Positions 21,356 to 31,799 of a stretch of 64,000 nucleotides of DNA are shown here, in pieces. This stretch comes from Lucinisca nassula (lineage: Eukaryota > Mollusca > Bivalvia > Lucinida > Lucinidae). Positions within the stretch are counted from its first letter, which is position 1, and the number at the start of each line of letters is the position of its first letter. The stretch lies in contig OY757011.1 in NCBI GenBank assembly GCA_963580285.1, forward strand, positions 97,144,678 to 97,208,677. The letters run 5' to 3'. The notes below the pieces were generated by a model. That model had not been told where the DNA came from. It ran no database searches and saw nothing but the letters and a program-made list of their open reading frames with translations. The position numbers and the translations under genes were made by a program.

Positions 21356-21480
21356 CACTCAATAAGATGATCTACAGTCGATCTTTAATGGTTCGATCAC
21401 CTGTTATATCGTACAAAATTGTTCGAGACAAAGAAGTGCGAGCAACAGTAGGTTATTCGTCGTGTACGCACAATATACAG

Positions 21481-21692
21481 TTGAGCCGGACACAGCATTC
21501 CCTACAATTTACATGTGCGCCCAGTAAAGATTCAGATCAGCCTATGCATCCGCGAAGTCTGACCAGAGTCTTCGTTGTGCGCTCTTATGATATCTATGGA
21601 CCCAATGATCCTTCGTGCAGCAAGACAAGTTTCTGGTGCGTAGGCTGATCTGAGGACACACGTGAAAATTGTAGGAAATGCTGTGCCCAGGT
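21481..21692. mobile_element. MITE-D copy
   Basis: The arms GAGCCGGACACAGCATTCC and AGGAAATGCTGTGCCC bound it. Internal ACATGTGCGCCCAG and GGATCCTTCGTGCAGCA-type blocks match the other copies. Confidence 0.75.
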
Positions 21693-21870
21693 TTAATTTT
21701 CAAGACAAAAGAATCGCTTACTCCTAAGTAATCCTCTGGGCCTAAGAGAAGAACGCGTTCGACGCGGCCCGCTAAAATCATATGTTCAAGTGATTGACGT
21801 TTCACTGTGTCTTTATAAGACTTGGCTATTTCAGCCTGGAGCACAGTCAAAACCATCAACCAAAGCTGCT

Positions 21871-22179
21871 GTGGACGACCTGATGCAATAGTGCACAGCA
21901 CCGAGGGGCAATAGTTTTAAGTATAACTATTGCCCGGAGATACTGCGGACGACCTAATGTAATAGTGCATCCGGTCGTTCACAGCACCGAGGGTCAATAA
22001 TTTTGAGTATAACTATTACCCACTGAGACTATGGGCGACCTAATGCAATAGTGCAACACGTTGTTCAAGGCACCGTGGGGCAATAATTTTGAGTATAACT
22101 ATAACCCATTGAGACTGTGGACGACTTTATGCAATAGTGCATCAGGTCGGCCACAGCACCGAGGGACAATAATTTTAAG
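21871..22179. repeat. Tandem repeat, four ~86 bp units
   Basis: Unit starts are near 21871, 21945, 22031 and 22117. Each holds GACGACCT(G/A)ATG, AATAGTGCA and CAATAATTTTGAGTATAACTA. The first unit is 12 bases short. The array stops at MITE-F. Confidence 0.75.
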
Positions 22180-22362
22180 TACAGTCCAACCTGTGTTAAG
22201 CAAGCACGTCGGGGATAATAAAAATGTGCTTGCCTACGACAGGTGCTTGCTTAATACATGTGAATTGTAATGCATTTGCCATTTTTGGATAACTAATTGC
22301 CCGCTTGCTTAAGACAGGTTGCTTGCTTAATAGAGGTGGCCACTAAGACAGGTTTGACTGTA
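22180..22362. mobile_element. MITE-F copy
   Basis: TACAGTCCAACCTGTGTTA and ACAGGTTTGACTGTA bound it. The interior has GCTTGCTTAA repeats. It is the reverse of 8515-8696. Confidence 0.75.
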
Positions 22363-22735
22363 TACTCCAAGCTGTCATGAAATAATAATTTTATTACCCA
22401 ATTAGTCGAAAAAAATACACATGACACAATTGATGCCATTGCTGTGGACTGTGATGAATGTCGCATGAGCTGGGCACCGGCTTTTATTATAACGGCACCT
22501 CAAAATAGTACCTAGATAAAATAATACTGACCGACCTATAGAACTGGCCAATAGACAAAAAATATCATTACACTTTATTCAAGAGATTGGGAAATAAAGG
22601 TATTTATTAATTGACTACCCTGTATTGATCCGAGGTTATCCGTATTTACACCAGGTCAACCAATATTAACCTCGGGTCAAGTAGGTAAAAAATTCAATGA
22701 TCATGTTTTTAATTCTGTCAATTAATAAAATTGCC

Positions 22736-22862
22736 ATTAATCAAGTACTTTCGTATTGGCCAAATTACAGGTCCGAGATCTGATGTATTGGCCCGAGGCC
22801 GAAGCCTATACAGCAGACCTCGGACCTTAAATTGGGCCAATACGAAATTACTTGATTAATAA
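22736..22862. repeat. Foldback repeat
   Basis: ATTAATCAAGTACTTTCG and CGAAATTACTTGATTAAT pair, followed inward by TATTGGCC/GGCCAATA and GGTCCGAG/CTCGGACC. 22363-22735 and 22863-23100 are AT-rich with no identified feature. Confidence 0.65.
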
Positions 22863-23204
22863 TATTATAGTATAACAATGCCTAGAGATGAAGCCGCTCA
22901 AGCACACAGAACTCTACTTGCCATTAGAAGATGTATGTGTGTGTGTCAAAGACTACTGCAATGCATTCCAGTAAGTGCTGCAGCTATTGTTTGGCTGTCA
23001 AGAGCGTTTCACCAAAATCTCTTATTAAATAAAATCTTAGGTTGTATTTTATTTCTATGGTATGAGTTTAATCGATTTTAAGCTGAGTGAACTATATCTC
23101 CCTTATTTTTTGTCCCCACACGTTAGTCGAAGGGGACTATAATAATTGATTTGTTCGTTCGTCAGTCCGTCCGTCAGTCCGGCCTTAGACACAATATTGT
23201 CTCC

Positions 23205-24560
23205 GCAACTCCCCCTACAGTTTTTAAGGGATTTTGATGAAACTTTATAGTTATTGTTCCCATGACCTGGCAATGACCATATTTTATCGAGGTCATGTTC
23301 AACTGATTTTACCAGAGGAATGGCCCTTTGTCAGTTTTAGCCATTTTATCAACAGACGTTCTTGTCTCCTCAAATCCTCCTACAGTTTTAAAGGAATTCT
23401 GATGAAACTTTCCCGCTATTGTTCCCATGACATGAAGATAATCATATTCTATCGCGGTCATGCGCAACTGATTTTGCCAGAGTTATGGCCTTTGTCAGTT
23501 TTAGCCATTTTATCAACCGAAGTTCTTGTCTCCGCAACACCCCCGACAGTTTTTAGGGGATTTGAATTACACTTTCCAGTTATTGCTCTCATGACCTGCA
23601 GCTGATATTTCATTGAGGTCATGCTCAACTGATTTTTACCAGAGTTACAATGTATGGCCCTTTGTTAGTTTTAGCTATTTTATCAACAGAAGTTCTTGTC
23701 TCCACTACTCCTCCTACAGTTTTCAAGGGATTTTGATGAACATTTCCAGATATTGTTCCCATGACCTGAAGATGATCATATTTCATCGAGGTCATGCTCG
23801 ACACATGTTTGCCAGAGTTATGGCCCTTTGTCAGTCTTCACCATTTTAACAACAGAAATTCTTGACTCCGCAACTGCTTCTACAGTTGTCATGGAATTTT
23901 GATGCAACTTCCCAGTTATTGTTCCCATGATCTGAAGATAATCATAATCTACCGAGGTCATGCTCAACTGAATTTTTCCAGAGTTATTGCCCTTGTCATT
24001 TTTAACCATTTTATCAACAGAAGTTCTTGTCTCCGCAACTCTACCTACAGTTTTCACCGGCCCCGATAGCTCAGTTGGTAGAGTGTCCGCTCCGGGGAAC
24101 GGGAGGTCTCGGGTTCGATCCCGGGCCGCGACATACCAAAATCGTTAAAAATGGTACTAGCTGCTCCTCGCTTGGCACTCAGATTTACGGGGTAGAGCTA
24201 GGACTGGTCGATCCAGTGTCAGGATAATGTGACTGGGTGTGGTATCATGTAATGTGTCTGGGACATGATACTTCAGTGAGGCACTACTATAAACGTGAGC
24301 ATTGAGCTCCCTGTCGCAACCAGACACCGTCGTGATATGACTGAAAAATTGTTGAAAGCGACGTTAAACCCGAATTCACACACACACACACACACCTACA
24401 GTTTTCAAGGGATTTTGATGAAACTTTCCAGTTATTGTTTCCATGACCTGCAGATGGTCAATTTTTATCGAGGTCATGCTTGACGGATTTTTACCATATT
24501 TATAGCTCTTCGTTAGTTTTTGCCATAGCCTCAACAAAAAAATCTTGTTTCCGCAACTCC
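23205..24560. repeat. Diverged tandem array, ~166 bp unit, about 7 units
   Basis: CTACAGTTTTNAAGGGATTTTGATGAAACTT recurs at 23215, 23380, 23544, 23714, 23880, 24045 and, after a SINE, 24396. Other conserved parts are GTTCCCATGACCTG and ATCGAGGTCATGC. A TCCGTCCGTC run precedes it. The frames across it are by-products of the repeat. Confidence 0.8.
24057..24394 (+). mobile_element. SINE-V copy with 13 bp target-site duplication
   Basis: Full length. CCTACAGTTTTCA at 24044-24056 and 24395-24407 is the duplication of array sequence. Confidence 0.9.
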
Positions 24561-25020
24561 CAAAACATTAAGTTTGCCAAGGCCTGCTGTCCTTGCAGAG
24601 GCCTGCTGTCCTTGCAGCAGGGAAGGGTGGATGGCGAATGTTATTTTTTTCAGTTTTTACACTTCTATTCACTTTCCTCTTTCTGTCTGAATTTACTTTT
24701 ATCTCCTCTACTTTCTATGTTATCTCTTTTCTCCCTTTGCCTGGGATACGACAAAAACTGACACACAAGGGTAGACGTGTCGTTACACCCCAGCGCAATC
24801 AATCAATCTAGACAACGGCACTTACTGCTCGCACAGAAATGTTAACAACGCCACCCGAGTGATTCAGATCAGACAGAAATAGAAAGCAAATTCTCCTTTG
24901 TCGGTAATAAAACAGTTATTTGGTGGCTGTTTGGACACCAGTCAAAACTATTATAAGTCGGTGTTGAGGACGACCTGATGCCGAACATCATTCGGTCTTT
25001 TGGGATCCTTAAAGCATTCG
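24561..25020. other. Unassigned intron sequence
   Basis: Apart from a short AGGCCTGCTGTCCTTGCAG duplication near 24580-24620, I see nothing recognisable. Confidence 0.5.
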
Positions 25021-25190
25021 GCTTTACTGTATAAAAGTGGGGTTCAAAGGGGTCAAAATTTTAAAGGTGTGTTTTCGTGATGTTAAGCCAATAGGGTTTA
25101 TAAGCATGGACGGTCTGACTCGCACCGCTTTGCCTGGGCAGCTTAGATCCTCTAAGCGGTTTACCAGTACTCGCTTCGGGTCGTCCACAT
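25021..25190. mobile_element. MITE-A right end joined to a partial SINE-R
   Basis: 25021-25082 is the MITE-A hairpin and terminus (GTGTGTTTTCGTGATG). 25084-25190 is the middle of a reversed SINE-R (TTTATAAGCATGGACGG ... GGTTTACCAGTACTCG). 25191-25932 holds nothing that I can name. Confidence 0.65.
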
Positions 25191-25932
25191 CACCGGGGAA
25201 TTGTCTAAACATGCATCAAAAATAACTGTATACAATAACTACAGTCTACATGTAAAACAAAGCCCTGCCGTCGAAGACGGATAAAGTAAGCTTTAGGAAA
25301 CTATGTCTAACACACCCATTTTATAAATGTGACATAGCTTTCCTCTTCCCTACTCCTCTCCCGGCCCCAGCCTACCCCCGCCTCACCACCACGACCACCA
25401 CATACACACCAAACCAACACCATCGAGACCACACGCATGACCACCAAAAGCCCGGTTATAGTAGTGGTCGTTTATTGCACCTACATGTATTATCCCCTGG
25501 AGGAGTGTGGTATGGCGGGTTTGCCCCATCGGTATAAGACAGAGTCATAATACCATATAGCATTTTTTGTTTCCATATAGAGATCGACTTCAAAATAAAG
25601 GGGTGTCTGGTTGTGTTGTCTAAAAAAAATGCAAACAGTGCTAAGCCTGACCGGACGCGACAGAATGATCAGGACCTCCGATGTTTCTGTGTGGCTTTTC
25701 CGGTTTGAGGTTCGCATTTAAAATGGGTCACATTTTTGTACAGGTTATGACTACTGTATCTAGGGTCCGCCCCAGGGTCAGTCATGGTCGAGTTGTTTTG
25801 ACAGTCTAATCCCTAAGCGTATGCGTTTGGGAGAATAACTTCATTATTGTTGGTTAAAGGGCTTTTGTTTACCCATATTAATAGAGTTACATGCATTAGG
25901 GATAGTTTTCTGACATTTGTTTTGCTGCCGAT

Positions 25933-26525
25933 CAATTACGATAGCACAGCCGTGTAATAAAGTTCATTTTTCACTTCTCCAAAATAGCTACTTTTCTCAT
26001 GAAAAGTCTGTGATATTTTACTTATTAATGCTCAAAACATAGGTTGTAGGTGCTCGTTAGAACCGCCTCGTTGAGGCGGTTCTAACGAGTACCCACTACA
26101 TATGTCTTGAGGCGGAAATAAAACAAAATAATGTTTACCCCCGTAAACTCCAGTTTTCTCTATATCAAGTGGGGTTTATCCAAAAATATAAGTCTTCTTG
26201 CACTTAAAATCACGTAAAATCGATCACGTAAAATCGATTTAAGATTTGACCGTTCCAAGGCGGTACTTCTGTCGCGGTTTATTTTTGTTATGGTTTATCT
26301 TTGGGTGTTTGTGTCGCTTGTGTTGTTTAATTTTGGATAGCCTATTGGCCATTTTGTGGGAAAGTAACTGTCCATTTGGCTTTCCGCTATTGATGTTACC
26401 ATTAGGGTCTGTTGCTTCATGTTTGGTGTCTCTGATGGGAGCTCTGGGTTGATTGTATCGATTCCTGATCACTGCCTCCACTTCTATTCAGTGGGTGTTA
26501 ATTCCACGGACTTGTTCACGTGATG
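25933..26525 (+). mobile_element. MITE-B copy split by a Penelope-like tail
   Basis: The left part, with the palindrome GTTAGAACCGCCTCGTTGAGG, runs to about 26175. The terminus CACGGACTTGTTCACGTGATG is at 26505-26525. A Penelope-like 3' tail lies between. Confidence 0.8.
26203..26490 (+). mobile_element. Penelope-like element 3' tail
   Basis: AAAATCGATTTAAG ... CTGTCGCGGTTTATTTTTGTTATG ... TTGATTGTATCGATTCCTGATCA. It sits inside MITE-B. Confidence 0.7.
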
Positions 26526-26982
26526 TTAGCGTTATATTGTAGATGCTCCTGGACGTTTGGAAAGCTGTATTTAAGCGTATACACTCCTTGAATTAATTCT
26601 CAATGACTTCTCGCTAATTCTCGCTCAGAATAAATTTTGTTCACTATTTTAAGCGCACGTGCATGTGATGATCAGCAAAAACTAATCTCATTCTACCCCA
26701 AGTACAGTCATACAAAAAGAAAATAATATTTTATCCTTTAATACTTGTAGAAAATGGTCTTGTCCTACGAAACAAGCGAGGGGTTAGTTTGAAAGCAAGA
26801 GGTAAGATAATTTTAGGCACAACGAGGTAAAAGTGTCTTCAAGCTTATGGTCCTGCGAAAACTCAGATCAAACGGCGCAGCCGCGCAGTATAATCATGAC
26901 CGTCGCTGTGTGATATATGAGTGTCCGGTCCGGTGACGCCGTTTAGCTTCTTCATTCAGGCCCGGAAGGCTCCACAGCACTG

Positions 26983-27240
26983 GAATAAGTCCGTGAAATG
27001 AACAACCCCTTAACCCTCACTTTATTTAGAGAAAACTAGGATTTACGGGGGTATATATTATTTTTCTTATTTCTGCTCCAATACATAGGTTGTGGGTACT
27101 CGTTAGAACCGCTTCTAACGAGCACCGGCAACCTTTGTGTGCTATATAATCTAGAAAAATATCACGGATTTTCATCCGAAACAGTAGCCATTTTTGAAGT
27201 GTGAAAAAATGCAGTATGTCGCACGGGTGTGTTAGTGATG
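26983..27240 (-). mobile_element. MITE-B copy, shortened palindrome
   Basis: AAGTCCGTGAAATGAAC start, a reduced centre (GTTAGAACCGCTTCTAACGAG) and CGCACGGGTGTGTTAGTGATG end. One arm of the palindrome is mostly deleted. Confidence 0.75.
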
Positions 27241-27305
27241 TACATTCTGAGTGATCTGAGACCCTCTTGAGCGTACATCATCAGGTTAACAATTGTGTAC
27301 AATGA

Positions 27306-27690
27306 ACACCCCTAAGGGAAAAGTGGCCAAACTAGCTAGTCTGGCCCAGAAAACATGTACATTCCATATTGTTCAGTGATGTGGTGTATTCCTTGTTTCC
27401 AAAGGAAAACCCTTTTTTAGAACATAGTTAACGTCACTACAGCTGGTGTCTGGGAATGTGTGGCGGTCGTAAAATTCTCTTTGCCTTACATCATAGTGTA
27501 GTTTATAGTTTCTTGCCCTTTGGGATCATTGATTCCATTCTGGAATTTTTACAATATTTGAGTGTCACTGATGAGGCCTAATTGGCCAAAACTAGCTAGT
27601 CTGGTCCAGAAAACATGCACACTCCATATTTTTCAGTTCTATGGTATATTCCTTGCCTCCAAAGGATAACCCTTTATAGAACATATTTAT
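27306..27690. repeat. Repeat Q pair, reverse copy
   Basis: CTAGCTAGTCTGG...TTCCTTG...AGGAAAACCCTTTTTTAGAACATA and a second copy ending AGGATAACCCTTTATAGAACATA. It matches 11737-12145 in reverse, so the duplicated layout is a property of the family. Confidence 0.6.
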
Positions 27691-27718
27691 TGGGGTATAC
27701 AGTGTATTTATTTTGTTG

Positions 27719-27789
27719 TGGCTTCTCGTAAAAACTGTCTCAATAGGGCGGCTCAAACGATACTTACAATCTGTGTTTGAACTACAAAT

Positions 27790-27840
<51 letters not shown>

Positions 27841-28075
27841 TTAACAACATATCATATGCATCAAAGGATTGGATGTAGGCTCAACCTTACTTATCCTCTC
27901 TTTGATGTCCGGTACAAATACATAACGAATTACACACATACAAAGACACAAAATATAAATAATGTCAAAGCTTCATTAGCACTGTGAACTACAAATAAGA
28001 AATATTGTGAAAAATTCTAGTTCTAGATATATGAAATTCGCCATTTTAGGACTCGGAAAGTTTTATTATAATGTG
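27719..28075 (-). mobile_element. MITE-B relic with retroposon insertion
   Basis: 27788-27986 is an insertion: a (TTTA)n run of about 14 units, then 140 bp of unique sequence. GAACTACAAA flanks it on both sides as a target-site duplication. It looks like a reversed, 5'-truncated LINE or SINE with a TAAA tail. The outer parts are degenerate MITE-B. Confidence 0.65.
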
Positions 28076-28254
28076 CCCACCCTTCGCGACATTTTTTCCT
28101 AAGATCCAAAGTTGTCATAATGGGCATGCGCATTTAAACACAATAAGTTAATATTTAATAAACTGAGGTCAGCGATATGTCCCTCTATATCACCCTATAT
28201 TAGAGCGATCTACTTAGCATGACTTCAGAAGAATGCAAAATTTTGTACTTTACG

Positions 28255-28425
28255 GGGAATGGATACACCTTCAGGGGAAGCAACTCCTGTAAAATTATTT
28301 TTGTCTCTCATGTCAATAGGGGTTAACTCTCAAAGGAAAGAATTTGCTCCTGGGGTCCCAAACGTTGTCTCCCTTCGAAATAAAATTGGCGGAAAATCTG
28401 CTAAGTGTTCCCATACCCCTTAAAT
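28255..28425. mobile_element. MITE-H copy
   Basis: GGGGAATGGATACACCTTC and GCTAAGTGTTCCCATACCCCTTAA are the ends. It is shorter inside than the others. Confidence 0.6.
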
Positions 28426-28475
28426 TGGCGTAAATATACGTTTGCAAAACAATATTGGCTTGAGCTTATCATATC

Positions 28476-28640
28476 AAAATAGAAGTGAAGGCAATGATCA
28501 AGAATCGATACAATCAACCCACAGCCCCCATTAGAGACACCAAAGGGAAAGAAACACGAACATGATTTAACTAGACCCTCATGGAAACATCAATAGCGGA
28601 AAGCCAAAAGGACAGTTATTTTCCCACAAAATGGTCAATT
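28476..28640 (-). mobile_element. Penelope-like element 3' tail, truncated
   Basis: AATAGAAGTGAAGGC...AATCGATACAATCAACCC...TCAATAGCGGAAAGCCA. Only the last 165 bases are present. Confidence 0.65.
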
Positions 28641-28858
28641 AACTGTCTTCACTTCTATTTTTTAAATGTTGGGAAAGGGGCGTACTGGATTACATTTGTC
28701 CTTCCGTCTCTTCGCCCGTCCCTCCATTAACCATTATTATTTTTCATCAAAGATTTCTCGCGAGCCATAAAATCAACAAACGATGATGATTTGTATCGTG
28801 TAAGAGATAATTATTATTATTATACCCCACTAGACATTCCCATACAAATTCCCATAGG

Positions 28859-29058
28859 CCTGGGGCCAGTTGTTCAAAGCATCGTTAGCTTAACGAGCTG
28901 GTTAGCGGTCATATTGTTAACTGTTCTAGCAAGTACAATATCGAAAATTTTGGCATTTTTGCTGAAAAAAAAATGTGAAAAGCTGCTCACATTTTTTCAC
29001 CAAAATATTAGCATATTTGCCATATTAAATGATAAAAGTTTTAACGATACGTTATACG
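28859..29058. mobile_element. MITE-E copy lacking right end
   Basis: CTGGGGCCAGTTGTTCAAAG start and a shortened GCTGAAAAAAAAATGTG hairpin. It stops in ACGATACGTTATACG. The open frame over it is fortuitous. Confidence 0.7.
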
Positions 29059-29444
29059 TTACGTATGTGATAATTTTACTATCACCCTGCGAATTTTTGG
29101 ACAAACCCTTGCGCGTAATTGGGTGCGCGCACGGTTCAGGTCTTCAGGAAAGCTGGAGAAAAAAGTCTAAACCAAAACTTGTAACAAATCGGGAACTTTT
29201 GGTACCAAATCGTTTCTTTTGATTTTATTAAGAAAACGCATACCGCACTTTAGGATTTTGTTCAGAAATAAAGTTATTGACGTCTGAAACTTAAATTTTT
29301 GTCAAAGCTTTCTCAGGAATTGTACAAGATAGACGGAGGAATCTTGGTATTCGATGCAATGATGATAACTTAAATCATGTAAATGACAATGGGCTTTTTT
29401 GGCTCATTTCTTTATTTGTTTTTATTCTTCTTGCTCTCCATTTT

Positions 29445-29622
29445 GAAAATAGAAGTGAAGGCAGTGAACGGGAATCGATACAATTAACTCAAATCTCCCA
29501 TCAAAGACACCAACGGGAAAGAAACACGAACACGAAACAACCAGACCCCAGTGGATACATCAATAGCGGAAAGCTCAAAGGACAGCTACTGTCCCACAAA
29601 ATGGCCAATTTGCTATACAAAA
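29445..29622 (-). mobile_element. Penelope-like element 3' tail, truncated
   Basis: Starts AATAGAAGTGAAGGCAGTG and ends in GGCCAATTTGCTATACAAAA, immediately before the RT pseudogene in the opposite orientation. Confidence 0.65.
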
Positions 29623-29689
29623 AAAAACTACTAACATGTAGGAACTATAAAAACTTGGTAAGAAGTGCAATAATGATTTTTTTATTGTG

Positions 29690-31022
29690 TAAGATACAAT
29701 TGGCATTCTCGCCAACACTGAACTCTCCAAATTATTAACTTCATGTTTTACTGCAATCACAAACATGTGATAAAATATTGCGAAAATGTCTTCGAGAGAT
29801 CAGGCAGAAATCTGTTTTGGTCTGTAAAAAATTCTAATGAAGTTTTAAATAAATTGAAATCCAGACGTTTTCGTGCTTCAAGTCTGTCTACATATGATTT
29901 TACCATCCTTTACACTACACTTCATCATAATCTTATAAAGAAAAACTTAATGATTTAATTGAATGGCCATTTCATAGGGAAAACTCCCTCTATCTTGCAT
30001 GTAATGTAAGAAATAGTTTTTTCACTTCTGAAGAGCATAAAAATTATACTTTATGGTCATGTCAGAAAGTGTGTGAAACTCTCACCTTTCTACTTGCCAA
30101 TATTTACATAAGATTTTGGTGATGAGTTATTTAGACAAGTTGTGGATATTCCGATGGTTACTAATTGCGCACCCCTTGTTGCTGATCTGTTTTTGCTTTG
30201 TTATGAGAGAGACTTCATGATGTCCCTTACTGTTGAAAACCAATCTGAAATCATTGAAGCTTTTAGCTCGACTTCCAGATATTTCATCACGAAAACACGC
30301 CTATATGATTTTGACCTCCTCGAACCCCATTTTTATATAGTAAAACTGGTGTTTGCAGGGGTAAACCTTATTTTTCTTATTTCTGCTCTAAGATATGGAT
30401 TGTGGGTACACACAATCAATAATTTTTAAGCAGAAATAAGAAAAATATCACAATTTATCAGAAAATTTTCATTTTTTCGGCGATAAATGTGTCAATGCAT
30501 TTGTATAGGCGTGTTTTCGTAATGGGATGATTTATTAAATATTGACAATACCTACTTCGATGGTTTGATCAGTCAACTGTATCCCCCAGAACTTCAGTTA
30601 AATAAAGCGAATTCTTCTTATACAGAGGCCCCGTTTTTGGACTTACGTCTGTCCATTCTAGATGTGTTTGTTACTTGCAAAATTTATGACAAACGCGATG
30701 ATTTTGATTTTGAGATGGTAAATTTTCCTTTTTCTAATGGTGATGTTCCTCGTGTGCCATTCTGTTGCGTTTATATTTCGCAATTAATTCGATTTGCCAG
30801 AGTGTGTAGTCATGTAACTGACTTCAACACTCGTAATAAATTGTTAACTGCTAAACTTCTTAATCAGGGTTATCGGTACCAAAGCCTTTTCAAAATTGTA
30901 TTGACGTCATTCTGATTTAATTTCAAAATTCAATATTGGACTTAAATCTCTTCTGCAACAAGCTCTATCGGAACCCGAATTTTATGGTGACTTAGAATAT
31001 ACATTCAGAAATAATATATAAC
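29690..31022 (+). pseudogene. Penelope-like reverse transcriptase, broken
   Basis: Frames at 29743-29958, 30142-30284 and 30525-30915, plus linking sequence, give one interrupted reverse transcriptase. Visible motifs are LSTYDFTILYTTL, DIPMVTNCAPLVADLF (a Penelope-like RT hallmark, with V where G is usual), NKANSSYTEAPFLDL, KIYDKRDDFDFE and QLIRFARVCSHV. It has at least one early stop, several frameshifts, and a MITE-A copy (30285-30524) sitting exactly in the YLDD codons. The C-terminal GIY-YIG endonuclease of many relatives is not visible. The 3' tail family at 31300-31799 follows in the same orientation. A dead copy with no plausible host role. Confidence 0.85.
30285..30524 (-). mobile_element. 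MITE-A copy inside the RT active-site codons
   Basis: CATCACGAAAACACGCC to GGCGTGTTTTCGTAATG. The central palindrome is shortened (GTGGGTACACACAATC). The flanks TATTT and GGATGA join to a continuous RYLDDL reading, so no target bases were duplicated or lost. Confidence 0.9.
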
Positions 31023-31299
31023 CGCAATAACTTCAGCACCCAATTTCGTTAAATCATTCTTAGATATAAAAAGATTGGGTACAACATAAATGTTATACGT
31101 TAGACTTCATGCATGGTAATTAACCCAATCACGGTTGACAAATTTGCTTCCCTCTTTAATTGCACGCCGGTGGGTCAGGCCTCAGATTCTATGACGGTTC
31201 CAGCGTAAAGGCTTACTGAGAATAAGAGAGAATCTAATTCTATGTAATGTTGGTTGGTGCCTGATGCTCTGTCTCTGGTCGGGCCCATCGGAGTCTAAC

Positions 31300-31799
31300 T
31301 GTTGGTTTTCTTTTGCTCCAGCATTTCAATGGTTTCTTGCTGTCGAGTCCTCACCGTTGTTTCATCCCTGTGGTTGTTTTATTTTTTTGTGTTCACGGAG
31401 ATGTTGCACTGATGTGTTAGGAGGCCTTCATGTGGACTGAACAATAGTATTTGTCTGAATCGCGACGGAAGTAAGGGCGAGGATTGTGGCCACGTAAAAT
31501 CGATTTAAGCTCCACCCCCACCCCCACCCCCACCCCCAGTGGAATTTGTTTCACTGACCGTTCCAAGGCGGTTCTTCTGTCGCGGTTTATATTTGTTATG
31601 GTTTGTCCTTGAGTGTTTGTATCGCTTATATTATTTTGTTTGGGATAACCAATCGGTCATCTTGGAAATCGTCATTTTGGCTTTCCGCTTTTCATGTTTC
31701 CATTAGGGTCTAATGTTCCATGTTTGTGTTTCTTTCCCTTTGGTGTCTCTGATGTGAGCTGTGGGTTAATTGTATCGATTCCTGATCATTGCCTTCACT
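31300..31799 (+). mobile_element. Penelope-like element 3' tail
   Basis: Longest forward tail. GTCGAGTCCTCACCG, GAATCGCGACGGAAGTAAGG, CACGTAAAATCGATTTAAG, a CCACCCC run, then TGTATCGATTCCTGATCATTGCC. It lies 280 bases after the RT end and next to the mariner pseudogene. Confidence 0.65.

Noticed and set aside
21542..21901. 119-residue - strand frame
   Set aside because: It spans MITE-D and the start of a tandem repeat, with no motif.
21871..22179. CRISPR-like array
   Set aside because: The units are diverged over their whole length, with no constant repeat and unique spacers, and the DNA is eukaryotic.
23234..23849. Repeated-motif frames (123 and 78 residues)
   Set aside because: They translate the 166 bp tandem array; the repetition is DNA-level and not conserved as protein.
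28791..29222. 143-residue + strand frame
   Set aside because: It covers MITE-E and AT-rich flank with no recognisable domain.
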